Below are positions 40,701 through 52,700 of a stretch of 64,000 bases of DNA, one piece after another. Location of the stretch: NCBI RefSeq assembly GCF_905171765.1, contig NC_053397.1:4668946-4732945 (forward strand). Direction: 5' to 3'. The translations under genes were made by a program, and so were the position numbers. Each line of letters starts with the position of its first letter. Position 1 is the first letter of the stretch. The notes beneath the pieces were generated by a model. The model made no database searches and was not told the DNA's origin. It worked only from the letters and a program-made list of their open reading frames with translations. This stretch comes from Bufo bufo (lineage: Eukaryota; Chordata; Amphibia; Anura; Bufonidae).

Positions 40701-43700
40701 ATTATAATGATTCTATTTATTAAAAAGAAAGCAAAGTAATATTATCACATAGCGAATTAAACACGGCTGTCTCTGTAGTCAACCTTCCTTTTTGATTGCT
40801 AGAATTAGCGAAGTTGACGAATATGGAGCTAAAACGGAGATGGAGAATACTTAGTTATCTTCGTTTTGAGGAATATGACGAATACATTCATCATCTTCGC
40901 TAATTCTACCAAGCCGACCATAGTAAACCAGGTCTAAGTTGAAATCGCAATGCGATCACTTCAAGTTATATTAATCGCATTGCGATTTCAACGTAATTCT
41001 CCCATCCGACAGTACATTCTAGTATGGAGGCGTTTCCATGGTGATGGGGACGCTCCATGAGCACGGAAGTCGGCAGAAGCGGCAACGGGCACTGACTGGA
41101 GCAGCCAGGAATCCTCAGGACAGGTAAGAACTACTTTTGGGAAGTGGGAAAGAAAAAAATATAACCATAAAAATAAAAAAATAAGAATATTCGAAATAGC
41201 AAATTTATAGTGCTATATTCAAAATATTCGCGAATTAGCGAAGTGCCGATATTCGCTAAAAAAAATAAAAATAAAAAAATCGCTATTTGAATATTCACGC
41301 TCAACACTACTCATGAGGAAGCGAAGGCTAGTGAACAAGAGGAGGAGAGTAATGAGGAGGAGGAGGAGAGTAATGAGGAGAAGGAGGAGAGTAATGAGGA
41401 GGAGGAGGAGGGTAATGAGGAGGAGGAGGAGGAGGAGAGTAATGAGGAGGAGGAGGAGGGTAATGAGGAGGAGGAGGAGGGTAATGAGGAGGAGGAGGAG
41501 GGTAATGAGGAGGAGGAGGAGGAGGAGGGTAATGAGGAGGAGGAGGAGGAGGAGGAGAGTAATGAGGAGGAGGAGGAGGGTAATGAGGAGGAGGAGGAGG
41601 GTAATGAGGAGGAGGAGGGTAATGAGGAGGAGGAGGGTAATGAGGAGGAGGAAGAGGAGGAGGGTAATGAGGAGGAGGAGGAGGGTAATGAGGAGGAGGA
41701 GGAGGAGGGTAATGAGGAGGAGGGTAATGAGGAGGAGGAGGAGGAGGAGGAGGAGGAGGGTAATGAGGAGGAGGAGGGTAATGAGGAGGAGGAGGGTAAT
41801 GAGGAGGAGGAGGAGAGTAATGAGGAGGAGGAGGAGAGTAATGAGGAGGAGGAGGAGGAGAGTAATGAGGAGGAGGAGGAGAGTAATGAGGAGGAGGAGG
41901 AGAGTAATGAGGAGGAGGAGGAGAGTAATGAGGAGGAGGAGGAGAGTAATGATGAGGAGGAGGAGGGTAATGAGGAGGAGGAGGGTAATGAGGAGGAGGG
42001 TAATGAGGAGAAGGAGGAGAGTAATGAGGAGGAGGAGGAGAGTAATGAGGACGAGGAGGAGGGTAATGAGGATTACTATTATATGGAGCATTATATAGAA
42101 TATAAGGAGGAGCCAGTGATGTGTGTGGGCGGGGCTGTAAAGCTCCTTATGCCCCGCCCTCATTCACACATGATAGATAATCTGATATAAACTTCTTTAA
42201 CCATCACAGAAAATTCCAGAAGAGACACGGAGATTAAGAGTGAATCTCGCCCTGAAGCCTCCCGCAGCCCGCTACATCTCTGTTCAGTCGGTTTACTGCA
42301 TTAACTGGAGAGCTGCGCTCGCGGCGGTGTGTCGCTAAGTGGCTGCTCAGAGAGGAACGCGAGAACATGGAGGAAGAGGAAATCCTTCTGCAAGAATTCA
42401 CACAGAAATCTTCAGATTCATCGCTTCCACGTGAAGGACCACTGCAAGGAGCAGACAGTCCCCAGGACCACTGCAAGGAGCAGACAGTCCCCAGGACCAC
42501 GGCAAGGAGCAGACAGTCCCCAGGACCACGGCAAGGACCAGACAGTCCCCAGGACCACGGCAAGGAGCAGACAGTCCCCAGGACCACGGCAAGGAGCAGA
42601 CAGTCCCCAGGACCACGGCAAGGAGCAGACAGTCCCCAGGACCACGGCAAGGAGCAGACAGTCCCCAGGACCACGGCAAGGAGCAGACAGTCCCCAGGAC
42701 CACGGCAGGGAGCAGACAGTCCCCAGGACCACGGCAGGGAGCAGACAGTCCCCAGGACCACGGCAGGGAGCAGACAGTCCCCAGGACCACTGCAGGGAGC
42801 AGACAGTCCCCAGGACCACTGCAGGGAGCAGACAGTCCCCAGGACCACTGCAGGGAGCAGACAGTCCCCAGGACCACTGCAGGGAGCAGACAGTCCCCAG
42901 GACCACTGCAGGGAGCAGACAGTCCCCAGGACCACTGCAGGGAGCAGACAGTCCCCAGGACCACTGCAGGGAGCAGACAGTCCCCAGGACCACTGCAAGG
43001 ACCAGACAGTCCCCAGGACCACTGCAAGGACCAGACAGTCCCCAGGACCACTGCAAGGACCAGACAGTCCCCAGGACCACTGCAAGGACCAGACAGTCCC
43101 CAGGACCACTGCAAGGACCAGACAGTCCCCAGGACCACTGCAAGGACCAGACAGTCCCCAGGACCACTGTAAGGACCAGACAGTCCCCAGGACCACTATA
43201 TGACTGCGACAAATGTTGTTGTGTAGCCCTAGCCTTATACTTGGCGCAGGGTCCTAAGGAGCGGAGCATGACACAGGGCGGTCCACTGTGGTGTTCCTTT
43301 AATTCCTGTCATGCTCCGCCCCCTAAGGCGCAGGCGACATATAACACAGAGGATGTGTGTAGATAGCACAGGTGAGGACATGCGGGTAAATGGACTGTTC
43401 CTTTAAAGAAACCAAGATCTTGCATTGATCTTCAGTTACATCATGTGTCTACTCTAGTCACACCCAAAGCTGCAATCACAATTCATGCAGAGATGTGTGG
43501 AGCCAGACATGGGGGTGAGATCGGAGACTGGAGAAGAGCAGAGAGAGGACAGGACGTCTGAGCGGATGATGGGAGTATCTCCAGGAGATGACGACATATT
43601 CTGCGGTTGCAGCACAATCTGCTCCGCGGGGCTCTTCCTGACTCCTTTTTATAGATTGCAGCTTTCACCGCCACTAATGAACTGTTAACAAGCGTGCAAT

Positions 43701-46700
43701 TACTTATGCAAATGTGCAGCTGGAGGCGGGCGTGGCCCAGTGACTCACGTCTCCGTGCCATCGGGGGGCAGAGCATGGCAGCTCCCTACATAACAGGGGG
43801 CAGCGGCGGGCATGACCGGCATGAAATGAGGGGATGGGAGGCCTGAGAAAGCAGGATTATCACTGGTCAGGGGGTGCGAAGGGCGAACGCACTGGGGCAG
43901 CTCCATATTGTGACCCAGGATCTCAACCGCCCCCTGAAGGGCCCCTCAAGGCACCACCAGCCACATTTACCTGCTACGCACCGTACATCTGCTACCAAGC
44001 AGAGTCGCATTCACGCCGATTCCTACTGTCAGTCTTCAATGCAGTTCTAGCATTCTATTCATCAAGCAGAAGGTTCAGTATGAACAGGGCCGGAGGATTC
44101 TCCCCTCCAGTATAACCCGTATTATCATCCATGACGGCAAGAAAAACATTACATATCAGCAAGTGGAGACCACTCTGTGGGGTGAAGGGTCCCCAACATG
44201 GCGCTGTCACCTCAAGTCTTACAGCCTCCACCAGCACCAGGTACTGACCCAGTGCAAACTACTGGAACCATCCCGAGCTTCCTGAAAACCCTGACATCCT
44301 CTGTGCTGCTGGGGACCCTGCTCCTTCCACTATGTAAGGGCCCTTGTGCACATATGTCCTGGAGCGTCACCGATCGTGTGCAGGGCAGAGCACGGCATCA
44401 TAGATTACAATGTGCAATAGTTACGGTGCTATTGTCCTGCACTCATAAGATCATATACAATAGTCCCGCGGGCGGCCCGACGTGCCCAGCATCACAGAAA
44501 CCTCCCCTGCACACGATCAATGCTGCTCCGGGACAAATGGCCTGAAATCCTCTGTGCTGCTGGGAACCTGCTCCTTCTACTATAACTCTCAGCCTATGAC
44601 CTCCACAAGATCAGCACATTCCTCTCCTGAAACCCTCTGTGCTGCTGGGACCCTGCTCCTTCCACTATGTAATTCTCAGTCTGTGACCTCCCACATGATC
44701 AGTATGTGGGTCTTCTCAAATACTCTGTGCTGCACTAACTACAGTTGCAAGAAAAAAGTATGTGAACCCTTTGGAATGATATGGATTTCTGCACAAATTG
44801 GTCCGAAAATGTGATCTGATCTTCATCTAAGTCACAACAATAGACAATCACAGTCGGCTTAAACTAATAACACACAAAGAGTTAAATGTTACCATGTTTT
44901 TATTGAACACATCATGTAAACATTCACAGCGCAGGTGGAAAAAGTATGTGAACCCCTAGACCAGTGGTGGGCAACCTTTTTTTTCAACTGAGCCAAATCT
45001 CGCCAAAACCACGATTGAAATTTATTTTGAGAGCCACATTTTTAAAACCGAAAATACATAGGATGGTACACTGTTTTTAGTTTCAATAAGTTTTTATTGA
45101 GAATATTGTGCATGCAAGTATCCACATAGGTCGGGTACTGTGGGACTCTTTGCACCGGCCCTGTCACGTGGACGTGACCAGAGCCTGTGCAAGGATTTTT
45201 TGGCAACACAAGCGAAGCTACATCTCGGTGACCCCCTTCTCCCACCGCCCCGCCCGCAGCTCACCTGGTCCTGGTTCTGTCTGCAGCAGCTGGCTTCTCC
45301 TCTGTGTGGTCCTGATATCTTCGATCTGGTTTGAGGACTGTACTTTTCGCCCTATAAGATGCACATAGGTTTTAGAGGAGTATAATCAGAAACAATATTT
45401 TCCATTATACCTCAGGTCAGACCACCAATCAGACCCCCAATGTTAATCATACCTCAGATCAGCCCCCTATATCAGCAGTCAGCACCCCATCCATCATGCC
45501 CATGTCAGCCCCCATCCATCATGCCCCCATGTCAGCCGTCATGCCCCTATGTCAGCCGTCAGCCCCCCATGTCAGCACCCCATCTATCATGCCCATGTCA
45601 GCCGTCAGCACCCCATCCATCATGCCCATGTCAGCCGTCAGCACCCCATCCATCATGCCCATGTCAGCCGTCAGCACCCCATCCATCATGCCCATGTCAG
45701 CCGTCAGCACCCCATCCATCATGCCCATGTCAGCCGTCAGCACCCCATCATGCCCATGTCAGCCCCCATCCATCATTACCCCCCATGTCAGCCATCAGCC
45801 CCCCATGTCAGCCATCATGCCCCCCATGTCAGCCGTCAGCACCCCATCCATCATGCCCATGTCAGCTGTCAGCCCCCATCCATCATGCCCCCCATGTCAG
45901 CCGTCATGCCCCTATGTCAGCCGTCAGCACCCCATGTCAGCCGTCAGCCATCAGCCCCCCATGTCAGCACTCCATCCATCATGTCCATGTCAGCCGTCAG
46001 CCCCCATCCATCATGCCCCCCATGTCAGCCATCATGACCTTATGTCAGCCGTCAGCACCCAATGTCAGCACCCCATCCATCATGCCCATGTCAGCCGTCA
46101 GCACCCCATCTATCATGCCCATGTCAGCCATCAGCACCCCATCATGCCCATGTCAGCCCCCATCCATCATTACCCCCCATGTCAGCCATCAGCCCCCCAT
46201 GTCAGCCATCATGCCCCCCATGTCAGCCGTCAGCACCCCATCCATCATGCCCATGTCAGCTGTCAGCCCCCATCCATCATGCCCCCCATGTCAGCCGTCA
46301 TGCCCCTATGTCAGCCGTCAGCACCCCATGTCAGCCGTCAGCCATCAGCCCCCCATGTCAGCACTCCATCCATCATGTCCATGTCAGCCGTCAGCCCCCA
46401 TCCATCATGCCCCCCATGTCAGCCATCATGACCTTATGTCAGCCGTCAGCCCCCCATGTCAGCACCCCATCCATCATGCCCATGTCAGCCGTCAGCACCC
46501 CATCCATCATGCCCATGTCAGCCGTCAGCACCCATCCATCATTACTCCCATGTCAGCCATCATGCCCCCCATGACAGCCGTCAGCCCCCATCCATTATGC
46601 TCCCTAATGGGGGACAATGTTGGAGTCTGCACCATCGGGGGGGTGACATGATGAGGGACAATGTTGAAGTCGGTACCTGATATATCACTGGGGTCTGGCT

Positions 46701-49700
46701 GGAGTGGGGTCGGTCTGGTCCTGGCTCCAATCTCAGCTGGCTCTGCCTTAAGGTGTCTTCTCCAGAGTCCAGACTAGAGTCCAGCAGGGTCGGCCAAGTT
46801 CCAACAAGTCGTGCCTCAGTGTTACTCTGTGACTGTGTTCTTCTGCTGCCAGCCTGGAGGGGCAGCTTTTACAGGTCATAGCAGACAGAGCAGCTCCGCC
46901 TCCTCGCCTCCCTCCGCCGCGGCCCCACTGACAGTCAGTGACGCCTCCTTTGGCCTGAGCGCCGCACGGCACACATGTAGGCAGGACAGCCGCAGGCTGC
47001 CGCCCCCGAGAGGAGGGAGGGGAGCGGGCGCCGGGCACACAGAACAGTGCTCCAGACTAAAAAAAAATTCCAAGTAGCCATTGGCTCCTGAACTGAAAAA
47101 TTTAGGAGCCAAATCAAATTTTTAGTTGCCAAATCGAAACTGAATCAAAATTTTGGTATCGTGACAACGCTACGCCGATCAGATCGGCGTAGGGTTGTTT
47201 TGAAACCAAAATTTTGATTCGCTTTCGTCACCATAAAAAAGTATTGTGATACTCAATACCGTGCAAAAAAAAAAAAACAACAAAAAAAGCTGTGTGCATT
47301 TCGCATTTTATGAAACATTCGGCCCATAATAGAACAGTCCTATGCTATTTTTTGGGGTGACAAGGTGACTAAAAAGGCTATGTAATATGTTTATTTATTT
47401 ATTGTTTATATATTTTATATGTAAAATTGGGAAAGGGGGGATTTAAACTTAATATTTTAAAGTACTTTCACATTAGCGTTTTTCATTTCCGGCACTGAGT
47501 TCCGTCACAGGGGCTCTATACCGGAAAATAACTGATCAGTTTTATCCCCATGCATTCTGAATGGAGAGTAATCCGTTCAGGATGCATCAGGATGTCTTCA
47601 GTTCAGTCATTTTGACTGATCAGGCAAAAGATAAAACCGTAGCATGCTACGGTTTTATCTCCGGCGAAAAAAAATGAAGATTTGCCTGAATGCCGGCTCC
47701 GGCATTTTTCCCCATAGGAATGTATTAGTGCTGGATCCGGCATTCAAAATACCGGAATGCACCCGCACTAAATCCGGACCCATTCACTTCTATGGGGCTG
47801 TGCACATGAGCGGTGATTTTCACACATCACTTGTGCGTTGCGTGAAAATCGCAGCATGCTCTGTTGTGCGTTTTTCGCGCAACGCAGGCCCCATAGAAGT
47901 TAATGGGGCTGTGTGAAAATCGCAAGCAAGTGCGATTTTCACGCATGGTTCCTAGGATGAAAGTCTATTCACTGTATTATTTTCCCTTATAACATGGTTA
48001 TAAGGGAAAATAATAGCATTCTGAATACAGAATGCTTAGTACAAGGTCAATATAATAAACATTGGTGGCGCAGTGCGCCCCCCTCAATATAATAAACATT
48101 GGTGGTGCAGTGCGCCCCCCCATCACCCCAATATAATAAACATTGGTGGTGCAGTGCGCCCCCCTCAATATAATAAACATTGGTGGCGCAGTGCGCCCCC
48201 CCCCATCACCCCAATATAATAAACATTGGTGGCGCAGTGCGCCCCCCCTCAATATAATAAACATTGGTGGCGCAGTGCGCCCCCCCATCACCCCAATATA
48301 ATAAACATTGGTGGCGCAGTGCGCCCCCCCTCAATATAATAAACATTGGTGGCGCAGTGCGCCCCCCCCATCACCCCAGTATAATAAACATTGGTGGCGC
48401 AGTGCGCCCCCCCCATCACCCCAATATAATAAACATTGGTGGCGCAGTGCGCCCCCCCAACACCCCAGTATAATAAACATTGGTGGCGCAGTGCGCCCCC
48501 CCCATCACCCCAATATAATAAACATTGGTGGCGCAGTGCGCCCCCCCTCAATATAATAAACATTGGTGGCGCAGTGGGCAGTGCCAATGAGGGTTAAAAA
48601 ATAAAAAAATAATTAACTCACCTCCTCCAATTGATCGTCTCCTGTTCTTACTTCTTTCTAGTTTCTTCAGGACGCAGGACCTGTGGTGACATCACTGTGC
48701 TCATCACATGATCCATCACCATGGTAATGGGCCATGTGATGAGCTCAGTGACGTCACCACAGGTCCTGAAGAAACTAGAAAGAAGTAAGAACAGGAGACC
48801 GGCAGCTACCTGATCAACTGGAGGAGGTGAGTTAATTTTCTTTTATTATTTTTAACCCTCATTGGCACTTCCCACTGTGCCACCAACGTTTATTATACTG
48901 GGGGAGGGGGGGCGCACTGTGCCACCAACGTTTATTATACTGGGGGGGGGGGGGCGCACTGTGCCACCAACGTTTATTATACTGGGGGGGGGGGGGTGGC
49001 GCACTGTGCCACCAACGTTTATTATACTGGGGGGGGGGGGCACTGTGCCACCAACGTTTATTATACTGGGGGGGGGGGGGGGCACTGTGCCACCAACGTT
49101 TCTTATACAAATACAGGAGGCGGGTGCCGGAATCAAATAGCCGGCACCCGACCTTTGTGACAGGGAGCTGCGATCAGCGGCAGTTAACCCCTCAGGTACC
49201 GCACCTGAAGGGTTAACTCAACTGCAGCGGATCGCAGCTCCCTGTCACAGAGGTCGGGTGCCGGCTATTTGATTCCGGCACCCGCCTCCTGTATTTGTAT
49301 TAACAGGTCAGTTTTCTTCATTGGTGGCGCAGTGGCCACAGCCCCTCCCCTCCTCCTCCCGTCTCTCTTCTTATTGGCAGCGGCGGGGACAGCAGCAGCA
49401 CAGGGGGGAGGGAGAGACTCCTCCTGCGCTGCTGAGAACGATCATCTCCTGTGCCCGCCGCTGTATTGAGCAGAGCTGCGGCGGCGGGTCTAGTCGCTAA
49501 TGGCATCTGGAGCCCTGCAGAAGAGCCGCATTAAAGTGTGTAAAGAGCCGCATGTGGCTCGCGAGCCGCGGCTTGCCGACCACTGCCCTAGACTAATGAC
49601 ATCTCCAAGAGCTAATTGGAGTGAGGTGTCAGCCAACTGGAGTCCAATCAATGAGATGAGATTGGAGGTGTTGGTTACAGCTGCCCTATAAAAAACACAC

Positions 49701-52700
49701 ACCAGTTCTGGGTTTGCTTTTCACAAGAAGCATTGCCTGATTTGAATGATGCCTCGTACAAAAGAGCTGTCAGAAGACCTACGATTAAGAATTGTTGACT
49801 TGCATAAAGCTGGAAAGGGTTATAAAAGTATCTCCAAAAGCCTTGCTGTTCATCAGTCCACGGTAAGACAAACTGTCTATAAATGGAGAAAGTTCAGCAC
49901 TGCTGCTACTCTCCGTAGGAGTGGCCGTCCTGTAAAGATGACTGCAAGAGCACAGCGCAGACTGCTCAATGAGGTGAAGAAGAATCCTAGAGTGTCGGCT
50001 AAAGACTTACAGAAGTCTCTGGCATATGCCAACATCCCTGTTAGCGAATCTACGATACGTAAAACACTAAACAAGAATGGATATCACGGGAGGACACCAC
50101 AGAGGAAGCCACTGCTGTCCAAAAAAACATTGCTGCACGTTTACAGTTTGCACAAGAGCACCTGGATGTTTCACACCAGAACTGGCAAAATATTCTGTGG
50201 ACAGATGGAACCAAAGTGGAGTTGTTTGGAAGAAACACACAACACTATGTGTGGAGAAAAAGAGGCACAGCACACCAACCTCAAAACCTCATCCCAACTG
50301 TGAAGTATGGTGGTGGGGGCATCATGGTTTGGGGCTGCTTTGCTGCGTCAAGGCCTGGATGGATTGCTATCATCAAAGGAAAAATAAATTCCCAAGTTTA
50401 TCAAGACATTTTGCAGGAGAACTTGAGGCCATCTGTCCACCAGCTGAAGCTCAACAGAAGATGGGTGTTGCAACAGGACAACGACCCAAAGCATAGACGT
50501 AAATCAACAACAGAATGGGCTTCTGTCACCCCCAAAACCCCTTTTTTTTTTTTGGGCTTGTTAAAATCTTTTTATAACGACTATTCCCTATATAGGGCTC
50601 TTACCTTTGTCTGTGGCTTCTTTTCCTTAAAAAACTATCTTTTAAAATATGCAGATCACTTCACTACCAGCAAGTAGGGCGTCTACCTGCTGGTCGCCGT
50701 CGCAAAAATCTGCCCCCTCCTCCTGTTGATTGACAGGGCCAGCGAGCGCTCTCCTCCTCCGACTGGCCCTGTCAGTATTTTAAATCCCGCGCCTGTCTTC
50801 ATTCGGCGCAGGCGCTCTGAGAGAAGGAGGCTCGCCTCCTCAGCACTCCCTCAGCCCGCCTGCGCCGATGACGTCACCGAAAGAGAAGAAGTCATCAGCG
50901 CAGGCGCACTGAGGGAGTGCTGAGGAGGCGAGCCTCCTTCTCTCAGAGCGCCTGCGCCGAATGAAGACAGGCGCGGGATTTGAAATACTGACAGGGCCAG
51001 CCGGAGGAGGAGAGCGCTCGCTGGCCCTGTCAATCAACAGGAGGAGGGGGGCGGTTTTTTGCGGCGGCGACCAGCAGGTAGACGCCCTACTTGCTGGTAG
51101 TGAAGTGATCTGCATATTTTAAAAGATCGATTTTTAAGGAAAAAAAGTCACAGCCAAAGGTAAGAGCCCTATATAGGGAATAGTAGTTATCAAAGGATTT
51201 TAACAAGCCCAAAAAAAAAAAGGGTTTTGGGGGTGACAGAAGCCCTTTAAACAAGACAATCCGCCTTCTGGAGGGACCCAGTCAGAGTCCTGACCTCAAC
51301 CCGATGGAGATGCTGTGGCATGACCTCCAGAAAGCGATTCACACCAGACATCCCAAGAATATTGCTGAACTGAAACCGTTCTGTAAAGAGGAATGGTGAA
51401 GAATTACCCCTGACCGTTGTGCACGTCTGGTGATAGGAAGAAGCGCCCACTTAACCTGCGGAACCTCTCTTAAAAAATTGCATGGCCATGCGATAAGAAA
51501 ATCAACTATAACCATCGCTCCATTATACAGCAACATACGCTACTACTACGGCACTAGTCCTGTCGATCCAGCCCTGCGAGTGTGACGTCATCCAGTTGAG
51601 ACGTGCGCGACGGAACGCCGAAGCACACACACCTCGTGGAAGGACTGACCGGCTGACACAGCAGCGGGACGCAGTGCCGGGACTCAGGCAGGAACTTATA
51701 CTACTATCTGGAATAGTGGCGATCTAAGTGTAGCGGTCCAGGCGGTCACAATCATAGCTGTAAGAGGAGAACCGACGGAGACATTTACCGTGCTGTAGCG
51801 CTGGAACTTTGTATGCACTATCAAATCAGCTATTAAATTAGTACTTGGATTGATTTATCACAGACATTTGGGACATTTCTGTTTGAACTGTGAACTGTTA
51901 ACAACAACAATAATCCATTTAACATCTTTGGGAATCAAATACTGGAATTGTGGATGGTGGCACAACAAATACGAAGAGTGCCGGTTATATGTGCTTGAAG
52001 AAATATTTATGTGCGGTATTTGCCATTAAGCGACTCACCCCACCAACAGGGTATTTTTTCATTGGTACCAATTTGCTATTTTCTACTATTTGATTGTATT
52101 TTTGTATAAGTTATGTATTTTTTTAATGGACACAACAGGCCCTATTCTAATTAATAAATTCATCTTGTATCCTATGGTCAAAGTGTTGTGAGTGCTCACT
52201 CCCCTTCTTTTCCAATACCCTTTATCATTTTGGGTCGGGCACCCAAGTTGTGAGCTAGCAGCACCCGTCATAGTTCACTAGGTGAGAGCCAACCACCCAT
52301 TCCAATTTATTTTAACTGCAGGAAACGTTTGGTTGAAGTTATTGCTGCCAAAGGAGGTTCAACCAGTTATTAAATCCAAGGGTTCACATACTTTTTCCAC
52401 CTGCACTGTGAATGGTTACATGGTGTGTTCAATAAAAACATGGTAACATTTAACTCTTTGTGTGTTATTAGTTTAAGCCGACTGTGATTGTCTATTGTTG
52501 TGACTTAGATGAAGATCAGATCACATTTTATGACCAATTTGTGCAGAAATCCATATCATTCCAAAGGGTTCACATACTTTTTCTTGTATGTAAGGAGCAG
52601 GGTGCTGTCATGAGGACAATCCCTGGGATAAAGCCTCTGTCCTCATGACACCCGATGCGGCGCCCGGAAAAGCTGCTTTTCTCTGCGCTCGTTATCCTCC

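Larger units (their letters stand above)
47460..49310. mobile_element. Palindromic MITE complex with paired minisatellites
   Basis: The arms share tattttcccttataacat-type sequence with the elements at 23519 and 60792. The centre (48640-48840) is a near-perfect palindrome around ccatcaccatggtaatgg. Each arm holds an array of the same motif in opposite orientation (48048-48582 and 48878-49110). A further palindrome with gaggcgggtgccgg ends lies at 49107-49300. Confidence 0.7.
44962..49585. mobile_element. hAT element, 4.6 kb, perfect 8-bp duplication
   Basis: Starts cagtggtgggcaacc and ends in the complement-like ggcttgccgaccactg. The duplication ccctagac is exact at 44954-44961 and 49586-49593. 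No hAT transposase is visible; the interior is a minisatellite, MITE sequence and palindromes. It therefore looks non-autonomous and swollen by repeats. Confidence 0.9.
49746..52340 (+). pseudogene. Tc1 transposase gene, frameshifted and twice interrupted
   Basis: Starts [20 protein letters not shown] with an intact paired-like helix-turn-helix part, through [20 protein letters not shown]. One base is missing in the A run near 50118, shifting the frame. The catalytic part then follows in another frame: [13 protein letters not shown] (first Asp kept, usual Glu changed to Gly), [28 protein letters not shown] at about 50475, and, after the foldback insertion, [20 protein letters not shown] near 51295. 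It cannot make a full transposase. Confidence 0.92.
44757..52593. mobile_element. Tc1-like transposon carrying three nested insertions
   Basis: Left terminus cagttgcaagaaaaaagtat and the matching right terminus (cacatactttttcttgtatg, ending about 52593). Inner arms (ttagtttaagccgactgtga) also pair. After removing the nested hAT (44962-49585), the foldback (50516-51247) and the 51430-52310 insertion, about 1.6 kb of Tc1 remains, the normal length. Confidence 0.92.

Noticed and set aside
42329..43366. 345-codon plus-strand frame beginning before the 29-bp array
   Set aside because: Most of its length is the 29-bp array read through three frames in turn. The unique N-terminal part has no recognisable domain.
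43640..43655. TATA-like tttttataga as a promoter for a nested gene
   Set aside because: No open frame, exon or first-exon structure follows on either strand; kept only as part of a motif cluster.
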